The notes beneath the pieces were generated by a model. It saw nothing but the letters and a program-made list of their open reading frames with translations, did not search any database and was not told where the DNA came from. Made by a program: the position numbers and the translations under genes. Shown here piece after piece: positions 7,940-16,888 of a DNA stretch of 47,714 nucleotides. The number at the start of each line of letters is the position of its first letter. Positions within the stretch are counted from its first letter, which is position 1. Source of the DNA: DAOUKH01 sp034421515 (GTDB lineage: Bacteria; Chloroflexota; Dehalococcoidia; SHYB01); the NCBI GenBank assembly GCA_034421515.1, contig DAOUKH010000026.1, forward strand, positions 1-47,714, in the 5' to 3' direction.

Positions 7940-9166
7940 ATGCCCGCACCGCTCGACGGAGTCCGCGTCACCGATTTCACCCACTACCAGGCGGGGCCGG
8001 TGTGTACGTTGATGCTGCGCGACCTCGGCGCGGAGGTCATCAAGGTCGAGCCGCTGGACGGCGAGCCGGGCCGGTGGGGCGGCGCAAGGCCCACCCCCTT
8101 CGGGGAGTCGCTCACCTTTCAGGTTCACAGCCGCGGCAAGAAATCGATGACCGTGGACCTGCGGAACGAGGACGGCAAGGAAGTGGTGCGGGACCTGATC
8201 CGCGTCTCCGACGTCGTCGTCGAGAACTTCCGTCCGGGGTCGATAGCCCGCCTCGGGTTCGGCTACGAAGACGTCGTCAAGATCAACCCGTCGGTGGTGA
8301 TGGCGTCGATTTCGGGGTTCGGGCAGACGGGGCCGTACTCGACGTGGCCCGCCGTCGACATGGTCGCGCAGGCGATGAGCGGGCTCATGGAGATCAACGG
8401 CGAGCCCGGCGGCCCGCCCACCAAATACGGCGCCGAGATGGCCGATTACAGCGGCGGCATCTTCGGCGCGCTGAGCGTGGCCGGCGCGCTCTACCGCCGC
8501 GCCGTCACCGGCGCCGGCGAGTACATCGACATGGCGATGCTCGACGCGATGGTCTATCAGCTCAACTATCACCCCATCCGCTACAAGTTCGCCGACATCC
8601 GCTACGGGCGCATCGGCAACCGTGTCGCCGGCAGCGGCATCGCCGGCGCCTACCGCTGCAAGGACGGCTACGTCGCCATCGCGCCGGGCGGCGACATTCG
8701 CTGGAAGCAGCTCACCGACCTGATGGGCCGGCCCGACCTGTTCGAAGACCCACGTTACGCCACGGTAGACGACCGCTGGGAGCTCCACGATGAGCTCGAC
8801 CGCGAGGTCAACGCGTGGACGGAGACCCTAACAGTCGACGAGGCGATGAAGAAGCTGCATGGGGCCGACCAAATCTGCGGGCCGGTGAACATGCTCGACG
8901 ACATCTTCGAGGACGAGCACATCGCGCACCGGAAGATGCTGCCCGAGGCGGAGCACCCGCTGCATGGGACGCTCACGCTGCCGGGCTCGGTTTTCAAGAT
9001 GCGCAACGCCACGCCGCCGCCCGTCGATTCGGCGGCCCCCTTGCTCGCCGAGCACAACGGTTACGTCCTGAGCGAATTGCTGGGTTATTCGAACGAACGA
9101 CTGCGTCACCTGGAGCAAAACTACATCGTGATCAGCGAGACGCCGGCCGCCCTAGCCGAGGGGTGA
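7940..9166 (+). CDS. CaiB/BaiF family (class III) CoA-transferase
   Basis: A 408-residue single-domain class III CoA-transferase. MPAPLDGVRVTDFTHYQAGP opens the family's Rossmann-like domain; GFGQTGPYSTWP and TGAGEYIDMAM are typical. The nucleophilic Asp is D169 in ADYSGG, the same residue number as in oxalate formyl-CoA-transferase (Frc). It should move CoA from one acyl-CoA to another acid as a dimer in the cytosol. The start at 7940 has GAAGGAG 7 bases upstream. The gene stands alone: it is divergent from the LLM operon and separated from the next operon by its own promoter region. Donor and acceptor acids are unknown. Confidence 0.92.
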   Translation: MPAPLDGVRVTDFTHYQAGPVCTLMLRDLGAEVIKVEPLDGEPGRWGGARPTPFGESLTFQVHSRGKKSMTVDLRNEDGKEVVRDLIRVSDVVVENFRPGSIARLGFGYEDVVKINPSVVMASISGFGQTGPYSTWPAVDMVAQAMSGLMEINGEPGGPPTKYGAEMADYSGGIFGALSVAGALYRRAVTGAGEYIDMAMLDAMVYQLNYHPIRYKFADIRYGRIGNRVAGSGIAGAYRCKDGYVAIAPGGDIRWKQLTDLMGRPDLFEDPRYATVDDRWELHDELDREVNAWTETLTVDEAMKKLHGADQICGPVNMLDDIFEDEHIAHRKMLPEAEHPLHGTLTLPGSVFKMRNATPPPVDSAAPLLAEHNGYVLSELLGYSNERLRHLEQNYIVISETPAALAEG

Positions 9167-9257
9167 TATGTCAACAAAGGGTGTCTATTTGCACGAATCG
9201 GGTATCATGGGTCGCAGCTTTGCAGCCTGTGCGGGTGAGACGCGCTCGTTGCAAGGT

Positions 9258-9288
9258 TTGACACTTGGAAAGCGGAAGCGGATAAGAT
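9258..9288 (+). promoter_or_regulatory. sigma70-type promoter for the hydratase-HyuA operon
   Basis: TTGACA (9258-9263), a 19-base spacer and TAAGAT (9283-9288). The spacer is long, but the -35 box is perfect and the same TAAGAT box recurs at 37597. It precedes a large forward operon. Confidence 0.5.
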
Positions 9289-9372
9289 AGAGAGGTTGCG
9301 CCCGGCAGGCTAGGGACCGGGCGCGTGGTCTGGGAACCGCGGCTAGGCGGGTTTTCGGACAGGAGTGTGACT

Positions 9373-12345
9373 ATGGTGAGGAGTCGCCAGATGCATCTCG
9401 TAGATCTCATTCTCGAGAAGAAAGACCACATTGCCACGATCACGGTTAACCGTCCCGAGAAACTGGGAGCGTTCCGTGACCACACCAACTTCGAGATGCT
9501 GGAGGCGCTCGACGACATCGAGAACGACGACAGCATCCACGCCATCATCTTCACGGGGCAGGGACGCGGCTTCTGCACCGGCCATGACATGGGCGAGCCC
9601 CCCGAGCCCCCCGATTTCCGCCTAGGCCGCAACGCACGCGGCAAGAAGTTCGCAGACGTCTGCAACGCGCTGCTGCACTCCCGCAAGCCGGTAGTGGCCG
9701 CCGTCAACGGCTGGTGCGCCGCCGGCGGCCTGGGCTTCGCCCTCTGCTGCGACATCATCATCGCGTCCGAGGACGCCAACTTCTATAACCCACAGCTCGC
9801 GTTCGGCTATCCCAGCCTGCCCGGCATCGGGGCGCTGCTCTACCAGTTCGTCTCGGTCGCTTGGGCCAAGGACATGATCCTCGGCGCGCGGCGGGTCGAC
9901 GCCCACACCGCGGAGCGCATCGGCCTGGTCAGCCGGGTCGTGCCGAGCAACCAACTGCTCGCCGAGGCCTGGGAGACCGCCGAGAAGCTCGCCGAGGTCC
10001 CGCCCGACATCATGGCCATGCAGCGCGAGATGATGAACCGCGTCTGGCTCGCGGGCACCGGCGTGGAAGTCGCGATGGCGGCGGGCCACCACACGGCCAT
10101 CGCCGGGCACAGCCTCCCCGACTGGGAGGAGCGCGAGGCCAATTGGAAGAACATCACCCGTCCCGGCGGTTCGATGAGCAGCGGCTCGTCAAGCGGCGGC
10201 GGGGCCATGAGCCGCGGCGCGGCGCGCGGCGCGAACGGCGCACAAGGCAACGGGACGGCGCTCCAACGCACCGCCTCCGTTCAGTCCGGAAGGAGCGGAT
10301 CTATGTATCGTCTGGGCGTAGACGTCGGCGGCACGTTCACCGACTTGCTACTCATCGATGAGGAGACCGGACACACGTTCAGGGCCAAAGTGCCCTCGAC
10401 GCCCGCGGACTCCTCGATCGGCGTGCTGAACGGCATCTCGAAAGTCTGTTCCGATGCGGGAGTCGATCCCCAGAACATCGGCCAGGTGATGCACGGCACC
10501 ACGGTGGCGACGAACGCCATCCTCGAAGGCAAAGGGGCCAAGATCGGCCTGATCACGACCAAGGGGTACCGCCAACTGCTCCAGATCGGGCGCTCCTTCG
10601 TCCCCGGCGGTCTCGCCGCCTTCATCGTGTGGAACATGCCCGACCCGCTGGCCCCGCTCGACATGACCGTCGAGGTCGAAGAGCGCGTCGACGCGCGCGG
10701 CGAGGTAGTTGAGCGGCTCAACGAGGGCTCGGCGCGGCAGGCGCTCCAGCAGCTCAAGTCGCAGGGCGTCGAGGCGCTGACCATCTCGCTCATCAACGCC
10801 TTCGCCAACGGCGATCATGAGCGCCGCATCCGCGACCTCGCTGCCCAGATCATGCCGGGAATCCCGGTCTCCATCTCCTCCGAAATCATGCCCGAGATGC
10901 AGGAGTACGAGCGCACCCTCACCACGGTGGCCAACTCCTACGTGGCCCCGGTGGTCTCGAACTACGTGGGCAATCTCAACTCCGAGTTCGACAAGCAGGG
11001 CATCGACGCCAATCTGCACATCCTGCGTTCCGACGGCGGCCTGGCCACGGCGGAAGTCGCCAAGAACGCGCCGGTGACCCTGCTCATGAGCGGCCCCGCC
11101 GGCGGTGTCAGCGGCGCGCTGTGGATCGCCGAGCAGGCCGGCTACAAGAACCTGCTGACGTTCGACATGGGCGGCACGTCGACCGACGTGGCGCTGATCG
11201 AGAACGGCGTGCCCCGCGTGCGGCGCGAGACGACGGTCGGCGACGTAACGGTCAAGGCTTCGTCGCTCGACGTACGAAGCGTGGGCGCGGGCGGCGGCTC
11301 GATCGCCCACGTGCCCGAGCTGACCGGCGCGCTGCGCGTCGGCCCCGAAAGCGCCGGCGCCGACCCCGGCCCGGCGGCCTACGGTAGGGGAGGCGAGAGC
11401 CCCGCGGTCACCGACGCCAACGTGGCCCTCGGCCGGCTGCCCACCCGGCTCGCCGGCGACATGGTCCTCGACCGCGCCGCCGCCGAGCGGGCCATTCAGC
11501 CCATCGCCGACGCCCTCGGCCTCGGCCTCAAGGAGGCCGCCTCGGGCATCATCGACATCGTGAACGAGAACATGTACGGCGCGCTCCGGCTCGTCTCCGT
11601 CGAGCAGGGCTACGACCCGCGCGACTTCGCCCTGATCGCCTTCGGCGGCGCGGGACCGCTCCACGCCAACGCGCTTGGCAAGCTGATGGAATCGTGGCCG
11701 GTCATCATCCCGCCGTCGCCCGGCGTGCTCTGCGCCTACGGCGACGCCACGACCAAGCTCCGCAACGAAGCGTCGCGGACCTTCATCCGCCGCTTCTCGG
11801 AGACCTCGAACAGCGAGATCGAGCAGGTGCTCAACGAGCTCGCCGAGAACGCCGCCTCCGTCCTCGACAGCGAAGGCGTGCCGCGGTCCGACCAGTCGAC
11901 CCAGTTCGAGGTCGACGTTCGCTACCAGGGCCAGGGCCTCACGCTCCCCGTACCCATCGACGGCGACATATTCAGAAACGGCGGCCTTTCGACCATCGGC
12001 GCGACGTTCGACACGACGCACACCCAGCTCTTCACCTTCGCGCTCGACGTCGAGCACGAGATCGTGAACCTGCGCGCGGTGGCCCAAGGAAAGGCGACCC
12101 TCGCGAAGGCGGAAGCGATCGAGCAGGGCGGGAGTGACCCCTCCTCCGCCAAGGTCGAATCGACGACGGTCTACGTCGACGGCGCCGACCGTTCCGCGAA
12201 CGTCTACGACCGCGCCCGCCTGAAGGCCGGGAACCGCATCGCCGGCCCCGCGATCGTGACCGAAATGGACTCGACGACACTCATCCTTCCCGACCACGTG
12301 GGTGAGGTGCACCCGTCCGGCAACATCATCATCAACCCCGCGTAG
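9373..12345 (+). CDS. enoyl-CoA hydratase-like domain fused in frame to HyuA (hydantoinase/oxoprolinase A-type ATPase)
   Basis: A 990-residue open frame. Residues 1-270 are a crotonase-fold protein: GRGFCTGHDMG and VNGWCAAGGLGFALCCD form the oxyanion hole, but the two catalytic glutamates of enoyl-CoA hydratase are replaced (Gly in GGLGFAL, Gln in FYNPQLAFG). Residues 271-310 are a Gly/Ser/Ala-rich linker. Residue 311 onward is a full-length HyuA/acetone-carboxylase-beta-type protein: GVDVGGTFTD, MHGTTVATNAILEG, SGPAGGVSGA, FDMGGTSTDVAL and VGAGGGSIA are its ATPase motifs. HyuA works with HyuB, encoded next, to open cyclic amides or carboxylate related compounds with ATP. AGGAG precedes ATG 9373, and ATG 9391 also has GAGGAG at a good distance. 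An internal ribosome site at 10290 could give free HyuA. Confidence 0.85.
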   Translation: MVRSRQMHLVDLILEKKDHIATITVNRPEKLGAFRDHTNFEMLEALDDIENDDSIHAIIFTGQGRGFCTGHDMGEPPEPPDFRLGRNARGKKFADVCNALLHSRKPVVAAVNGWCAAGGLGFALCCDIIIASEDANFYNPQLAFGYPSLPGIGALLYQFVSVAWAKDMILGARRVDAHTAERIGLVSRVVPSNQLLAEAWETAEKLAEVPPDIMAMQREMMNRVWLAGTGVEVAMAAGHHTAIAGHSLPDWEEREANWKNITRPGGSMSSGSSSGGGAMSRGAARGANGAQGNGTALQRTASVQSGRSGSMYRLGVDVGGTFTDLLLIDEETGHTFRAKVPSTPADSSIGVLNGISKVCSDAGVDPQNIGQVMHGTTVATNAILEGKGAKIGLITTKGYRQLLQIGRSFVPGGLAAFIVWNMPDPLAPLDMTVEVEERVDARGEVVERLNEGSARQALQQLKSQGVEALTISLINAFANGDHERRIRDLAAQIMPGIPVSISSEIMPEMQEYERTLTTVANSYVAPVVSNYVGNLNSEFDKQGIDANLHILRSDGGLATAEVAKNAPVTLLMSGPAGGVSGALWIAEQAGYKNLLTFDMGGTSTDVALIENGVPRVRRETTVGDVTVKASSLDVRSVGAGGGSIAHVPELTGALRVGPESAGADPGPAAYGRGGESPAVTDANVALGRLPTRLAGDMVLDRAAAERAIQPIADALGLGLKEAASGIIDIVNENMYGALRLVSVEQGYDPRDFALIAFGGAGPLHANALGKLMESWPVIIPPSPGVLCAYGDATTKLRNEASRTFIRRFSETSNSEIEQVLNELAENAASVLDSEGVPRSDQSTQFEVDVRYQGQGLTLPVPIDGDIFRNGGLSTIGATFDTTHTQLFTFALDVEHEIVNLRAVAQGKATLAKAEAIEQGGSDPSSAKVESTTVYVDGADRSANVYDRARLKAGNRIAGPAIVTEMDSTTLILPDHVGEVHPSGNIIINPA
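10290..10305 (+). promoter_or_regulatory. internal ribosome binding site and ATG at the start of the HyuA part
   Basis: AAGGAG (10290-10295) is followed by 7 bases and ATG at 10303, exactly where HyuA homology (MYRLGVDVGGTFTD) begins inside the fused frame. It suggests HyuA can be made separately, or that the fusion arose by loss of a stop between two genes. Confidence 0.55.
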
Positions 12346-12392
12346 GCGGCTCCGGCGCATCGCCCGGCCATCGTTAGGAAAGAGGTAAGCAA

Positions 12393-14315
12393 ATGCCCGC
12401 GACGATTATCGAGAGCAGCACGACCCCCTTCAACAACGTCGAGATCGACCCCATCACCCTCGACATCATCGAGAGCGCCCTGCGGAACGCCCGCTGGGAG
12501 ATGGACGCGGTGTTGTTCCGCACGGCGATGTCGCCCGGCATCCGGGAGCAGCACGACGAGTTCCCCATGATCGCCAACAACGACGGCAAGATGGTCGTCG
12601 GCCAGTTCGGCTCCTTCATCATGGGCTTCCTCGAAGCCTACGACGGCGAGGTCGAGGAGGGGGACATCTTCCTGACCTCCGACCCGTACTCGTGCGCCGG
12701 GGCCATCAGCCACGCCAACGACTGGTTGGTGATGAAGCCGGTGTACCACGGCGGCAGGCTCGTCTCCTGGGCCGCGATGTTCGGCCACATGACCGACGTC
12801 GGCGGCAAGGTGCCCGGCAGCCTGCCTACCGACGCCACCTCGATCTACGAAGAGGGGGTCGTCGTTCCCCTGGTCAAGATCTACAAGAAGGGTGAACGCC
12901 AGGACGATCTGCTCAAGCTGATCCTCCACCAGGTTCGCATGCCCGAGTGGAACAGCAGCGACCTCAACGCCATCGTCGCCGCCGTCCGCAACGCGGAGCG
13001 GCGCATCCTCGAGATGTGCGACCGCTTCGGCCGCGACACCTACATCACGGCGCTCGGCATGCTGCTGGAACGCAACCGGCAGGCGATGGCCAAGCTCATC
13101 CGAGATACCGTCTCCGAGGAGACACTGTACTTCGAGGACTACGTCTGCGACGACGGCATGGGCATGGGGCCCTACAAGATCGCCTGCTCGCTGCGCCGCG
13201 AGGGCGACAAGGCCATCTTCGACTTCGAAGGGACCGACCCGCAGTCCGAGGGGTCGATCAACTTCTACCTCAGCGAAGCCATGTTCAAGATGTTCGTCGG
13301 CGTCTACATGATCATGGTCTTCGACCCGCAGATCCTGTTCAACGACGGCTTCTACGACCTCGTCGAAGTGAACATTCCGGAAGGGACGCTGCTGAAGCCG
13401 ATCAAGCCGGCGGCGCTCTCGTGCCGGACGCACGGCCTGGGCCGCATCTTCGACGTGATCGGGGCCACGCTGGGGCAGCGGGCGCCGGACTTCCTCATCG
13501 CGGCCGGCTTCTCCGACAGCCCCCACCTCATGTACTCGGGTTACGACAAGAAGGGCGAGTGGTTCCAGCTCTACCAGATCGGCTTCGGCGGCATCCCCGG
13601 CAAGCCGTTTGGCGACGGGCCGGACGCCCACTCGCTGTGGCCCTCGTTCACCAACGTGCCGAACGAGTTCCTGGAGAGCTACTTCCCCCTCCGCATGGAG
13701 GTCAACGAGACCATCACCGACAGCGGCGGCGCCGGCTACTTCCGGGGCGGCAACGGTATCCGCTTGGGCTACCGCTTCCTCGAGCCGGGTGAGATTTCGA
13801 TCCACGACGACCGCTGGCTGACCTACCCCTACGGGGTGAACGGCGGCGAGCCCGGCGGGCGCGGCACGAAGATTCTCCGGCACGCCGACGGCCGCGAGGA
13901 AGTCCTGCCCTCCAAGTGCGACCACGTCCAGGTGAAGGAGGGCGACATGCTCTTCTTCAACACCTGGGGCGGCGGCGGCTGGGGCGACCCCTACACGCGC
14001 GAGGTGGAGAAGATCGAGACCGACGTGCGGCGCGGGCTCGTTTCCAAGGAAGGCGCCAAGCGCTACGGCGTCGTGCTCAACAACGACCTGACCGTGGACA
14101 TGCGGGCGACCGAGAAGCTGCGCGAGAAGCTCTCGAAGGAGCGCGGCGAGCCGGCGATGTTCAACCGCGGGTTCGACTCGATCGCCGAGCTGAAGGCGCG
14201 CTGCAAGGCCGAGACCGGCCTCGAGCCTCCGGCCGACCCGGTCTTCCCCGAGCACATTCTGCGCCGGGCGCAGGCGGCCCGCGAGGCAGCGGTGCGCGAG
14301 GCGGCGGTACGGTAG
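12393..14315 (+). CDS. hyuB: HyuB: hydantoinase B/oxoprolinase family protein
   Basis: A 640-residue HyuB family protein. It begins with EIDPITLDIIESALRNA, typical for the family, then has FRTAMSPGIREQHDEFP, GQFGSFIMGF, DIFLTSDPYS, SHANDW and a late GGNGIRLGYRF and TWGGGGWGDPYTREVE. HyuB pairs with HyuA in ATP-dependent hydrolysis of cyclic amides (hydantoins, 5-oxoproline) or forms part of acetone/acetophenone carboxylases. It starts 47 bases after the HyuA frame, with GAAAGAGG upstream of ATG 12393. No gamma subunit like that of acetone carboxylase is present, which favours a hydrolase role. The substrate is not identifiable. Confidence 0.9.
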   Translation: MPATIIESSTTPFNNVEIDPITLDIIESALRNARWEMDAVLFRTAMSPGIREQHDEFPMIANNDGKMVVGQFGSFIMGFLEAYDGEVEEGDIFLTSDPYSCAGAISHANDWLVMKPVYHGGRLVSWAAMFGHMTDVGGKVPGSLPTDATSIYEEGVVVPLVKIYKKGERQDDLLKLILHQVRMPEWNSSDLNAIVAAVRNAERRILEMCDRFGRDTYITALGMLLERNRQAMAKLIRDTVSEETLYFEDYVCDDGMGMGPYKIACSLRREGDKAIFDFEGTDPQSEGSINFYLSEAMFKMFVGVYMIMVFDPQILFNDGFYDLVEVNIPEGTLLKPIKPAALSCRTHGLGRIFDVIGATLGQRAPDFLIAAGFSDSPHLMYSGYDKKGEWFQLYQIGFGGIPGKPFGDGPDAHSLWPSFTNVPNEFLESYFPLRMEVNETITDSGGAGYFRGGNGIRLGYRFLEPGEISIHDDRWLTYPYGVNGGEPGGRGTKILRHADGREEVLPSKCDHVQVKEGDMLFFNTWGGGGWGDPYTREVEKIETDVRRGLVSKEGAKRYGVVLNNDLTVDMRATEKLREKLSKERGEPAMFNRGFDSIAELKARCKAETGLEPPADPVFPEHILRRAQAAREAAVREAAVR

Positions 14316-14323
14316 GGAGGAGC

Positions 14324-14391
14324 GCCCTCTCTCAGTCTCTCCCAGGGGGAGAGAGGCTTAAGGTACTCCCCCCAGAGGGGGAGAGGCTTAA
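14324..14391. repeat. two tandem intergenic hairpin repeats
   Basis: CCCTCTCTCAGTCTCTCCC followed by AGGGGGAGAGAGGCTTAAGG, then a second shorter CCCCCCAGAGGGGGAGAGGCTTAA. Same family as the copies at 22600-22733, 27382-27417 and 35493-35615. It sits inside an operon, between hyuB and the racemase-fold gene. Confidence 0.75.
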
Positions 14392-14427
14392 CATGCTGCT
14401 CCAGCGGGGAGCGGACGGAGGGTAGGT

Positions 14428-15177
14428 ATGGCGGACCGTGACGCGCTGGGTTGGCGGGGCAAGTTCGCCGTACTGATGCCCAGCACCAACACGATCGTCG
14501 AGCCCGACTTCTACCGCATGGCCGTTCCCGGCGTGACGGCGCACTGCTCCCGCATCCACATCCGCGACATGTCGTTGGACTCCGACGACGCCTTCGAGCG
14601 CCTGTTGGAGGGCATCCGGCAGGAGATCGGCTTCGCCGTCGAGCGCGCCGTCACCCTGGAGCCCGACTACATGGTCATGGGGATGAGCGCCGAAACGTTC
14701 TGGGAAGGCGTTGAGGGCAACCGCCGGTTCAAGAAGCAGATCCAGGACCTGAGCGGGCGCGACGTCGCCACCGGCGCCGAGGCTTGCGAGCGCATCCTGG
14801 GCAACTTCGGCGTGAAGCGCATCGGCGTGGTGACGCCGTACCAGCCCGTCGGCGACAAGAACGTCGTCCGTTTCTTCAACGAGCTCGGCTTCGAAGTCGA
14901 TGCGATCAAGGGGCTGCGCTGCCCGACGGCGGTGGCCATCGCCGAGGTGCAGGAGGAAACCCTTCGGCAGGCGCTGCTGGAGGTGAACTCCGACCGCGTG
15001 GACGCGCTGGTGCAGGTGGGCACGAACCTGAGCATGGTCGGGCTGGCCGACGAGGCGGAGCGGTGGCTCCACAAGCCGGTGATCGCGATCAACGCCGCCA
15101 CCTGGTGGATGGCGCTGCGCGACAACGGCATCGAGGACAAGATCTACGGCTGCGGCCGCCTCTTCCGCGAGTTCTAG
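14428..15177 (+). CDS. maleate isomerase/Asp-Glu racemase-fold protein lacking the usual cysteines
   Basis: A 249-residue protein of the Asp/Glu/hydantoin racemase superfamily, closest by motif to maleate cis-trans isomerase and arylmalonate decarboxylase. LMPSTNTIVEPDFYR opens the fold, and VVTPYQPVGDKNVVRFF and KPVIAINAATWWMALR are typical. In relatives a Cys sits in each half (CTSG-like and CTN-like motifs). Here I read MGMSAETFW and VGTNLSMVG, so both positions are non-cysteine. It may be an isomerase, decarboxylase or lyase using another mechanism, or a non-catalytic protein. It follows HyuAB, where hydantoin racemases often occur, and precedes a ligase gene. The start at 14428 follows a GGAGGGTAGGT stretch. 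Confidence 0.75.
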   Translation: MADRDALGWRGKFAVLMPSTNTIVEPDFYRMAVPGVTAHCSRIHIRDMSLDSDDAFERLLEGIRQEIGFAVERAVTLEPDYMVMGMSAETFWEGVEGNRRFKKQIQDLSGRDVATGAEACERILGNFGVKRIGVVTPYQPVGDKNVVRFFNELGFEVDAIKGLRCPTAVAIAEVQEETLRQALLEVNSDRVDALVQVGTNLSMVGLADEAERWLHKPVIAINAATWWMALRDNGIEDKIYGCGRLFREF

Positions 15178-15273
15178 CGACGCAGCCGCGAAGGCGCTTG
15201 ATTGCGCGGTTAAGCTAGTACACGGATCGGCGGACTAGGGCCCGCCGCATCAGACCACGTTCGAGGAGTCATC

Positions 15274-16881
15274 ATGCAGAACGGCGTATCGTACGAGCAC
15301 CTTTGCCCCGTCTCGTTCATCCAGCGGAGCGCGATCGCGTATCCGAACAAGACGGCGGTGACCTATAAGGACCAGACGCTGACCTACGCGCAGTTCTACG
15401 AGCGCGCCAGGAAGCTCGCCGGGGCGCTGCAGAACGTCGGCATCAAGAAGGGCGACAAGGTCGCCTGCTTCCTGCCCAACATCCCGCCGATGCTCGAGGC
15501 GCACTTCGGCCCGATGTACATCGGCGCGGCCATCGTGGCGATCAACATCCGCCTCTCCGCGCGGGAGGTCGGTTACATCCTCGACCACTCCAACTCGAAG
15601 GCGCTCATCTTCGACTCCGAGTTCGCGCCCGTCGTCCGCGAGGCGCTTCCCCAGGCCAAGGGGATCGAGACCGTGGTGCAGGTGGTCGACGAAGTCCCCC
15701 GCGCCGACGACATCGAGAGCGTGGACTACGAGGCGTTCGTCGAGGGAGGCTCGGCGGACACGGAGCGCGTCCACCTCGACTCCGAGTTCGACACCATCGC
15801 CATCAACTACACGTCGGGCACGACGGGGCTGCCCAAGGGCGTCGAGTACCACTCCCGAGGGGCCTATCTCAACGCGCTCGGCGAGATCCTCGAGTCCGGG
15901 GTCAACCACCGGAGCTCCTATCTGTGGACGCTGCCCATGTTCCACTGCAACGGCTGGTGCCACACCTGGGGGGTCACCGCGGTCGGCGGCAAGCACGTCT
16001 GCCTGCGGAGCATCGACCCGCCCGAGGTCTTCCGCCTGATCGAGGCGGAGAACGTCACGCACTTCTGTTGCGCGCCCACGGTCCTCACGATGCTCTACTC
16101 GTCGCCCGCCGCCCAGGGACAGGACCTGACCGGCGTGACCATCACCACGGCGGGAGCGCCGCCGTCGCCGCTCCATATCAAGACGATCGAGGGGATGGGC
16201 GCGGCGCTGAACCACGTCTACGGCCTCACCGAGACCTACGGCCCCCACACCATCTGCCCCGAGCAGGAGGAGTGGGCCGACCTCTCCATCGACGACCGCG
16301 CGGTGGTGAAGGCGCGGCAGGGCGTCTCCTTCGCCATGACGGAGCCCGGCCTCCGCGTGGTGGACTCCCACATGCAGGACATTCCGAAGGACGCCAAGAC
16401 GATGGGCGAGGTCATCATCCGCGGCAACAACGTGATGACCGGCTACTACAACGACCCCGAAGCCACGAAGAAGGCGTTTGAGGGCGGCTGGTTCCACTCC
16501 GGCGACCTCGCCGTGTGGCACCCCGACGGCTACATTGAGCTGAAGGACCGCGCCAAGGACGTGATCATCTCCGGCGGCGAGAATATCTCGACCCAGGAGG
16601 TCGAGAAGGTAATCATGGAACACCCCGGCGTGCTCGAGGTCTGCGTGGTCGGCGTGCCCGACGATAGGTGGGGCGAGGTCCCCAAGGCGTTCATCACGAC
16701 ACGGCCCGGCGGCACGGTCGACGAGGACGAGCTGATCGACTTCTGCAAGGACCGGATCGCCCGGTTCAAGGCGCCGAAGTACGTCGAGATCGGCGAGCTT
16801 CCCAAGACGGCGACGGGCAAGATCCAGAAGTTCGTCCTTCGCGACCGCGAGTGGGCGGGACACGAGAAGCGCATCCAGTAG
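15274..16881 (+). CDS. AMP-forming acyl-CoA synthetase (AMP-binding family)
   Basis: A 535-residue member of the ANL superfamily. YTSGTTGLPKG (about residues 179-189) is the phosphate-binding loop, YGLTETYGP is the adenylate motif, GWFHSGDLAVWHPDGYIELK holds the hinge, and KTATGKIQKF carries the catalytic Lys near 516. It should activate a carboxylic acid to its CoA ester using ATP, in the cytosol. GAGGAG precedes ATG 15274. The next gene starts 7 bases after its stop. The substrate class cannot be read directly; the sequence resembles medium- or short-chain acyl and DmdB-type ligases. Confidence 0.93.
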   Translation: MQNGVSYEHLCPVSFIQRSAIAYPNKTAVTYKDQTLTYAQFYERARKLAGALQNVGIKKGDKVACFLPNIPPMLEAHFGPMYIGAAIVAINIRLSAREVGYILDHSNSKALIFDSEFAPVVREALPQAKGIETVVQVVDEVPRADDIESVDYEAFVEGGSADTERVHLDSEFDTIAINYTSGTTGLPKGVEYHSRGAYLNALGEILESGVNHRSSYLWTLPMFHCNGWCHTWGVTAVGGKHVCLRSIDPPEVFRLIEAENVTHFCCAPTVLTMLYSSPAAQGQDLTGVTITTAGAPPSPLHIKTIEGMGAALNHVYGLTETYGPHTICPEQEEWADLSIDDRAVVKARQGVSFAMTEPGLRVVDSHMQDIPKDAKTMGEVIIRGNNVMTGYYNDPEATKKAFEGGWFHSGDLAVWHPDGYIELKDRAKDVIISGGENISTQEVEKVIMEHPGVLEVCVVGVPDDRWGEVPKAFITTRPGGTVDEDELIDFCKDRIARFKAPKYVEIGELPKTATGKIQKFVLRDREWAGHEKRIQ

Positions 16882-16888
16882 AGGCGCA

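Noticed and set aside
9167..9257. Small gene between CaiB and the hydratase-HyuA operon
   Set aside because: Short frames here have neither a ribosome site nor any family likeness. The segment is better read as the upstream part of a promoter region.
15178..15273. Promoter before the acyl-CoA ligase
   Set aside because: TTGATT at 15198 has no -10-like box at 16-19 bases. The ligase is more likely read from the upstream operon.
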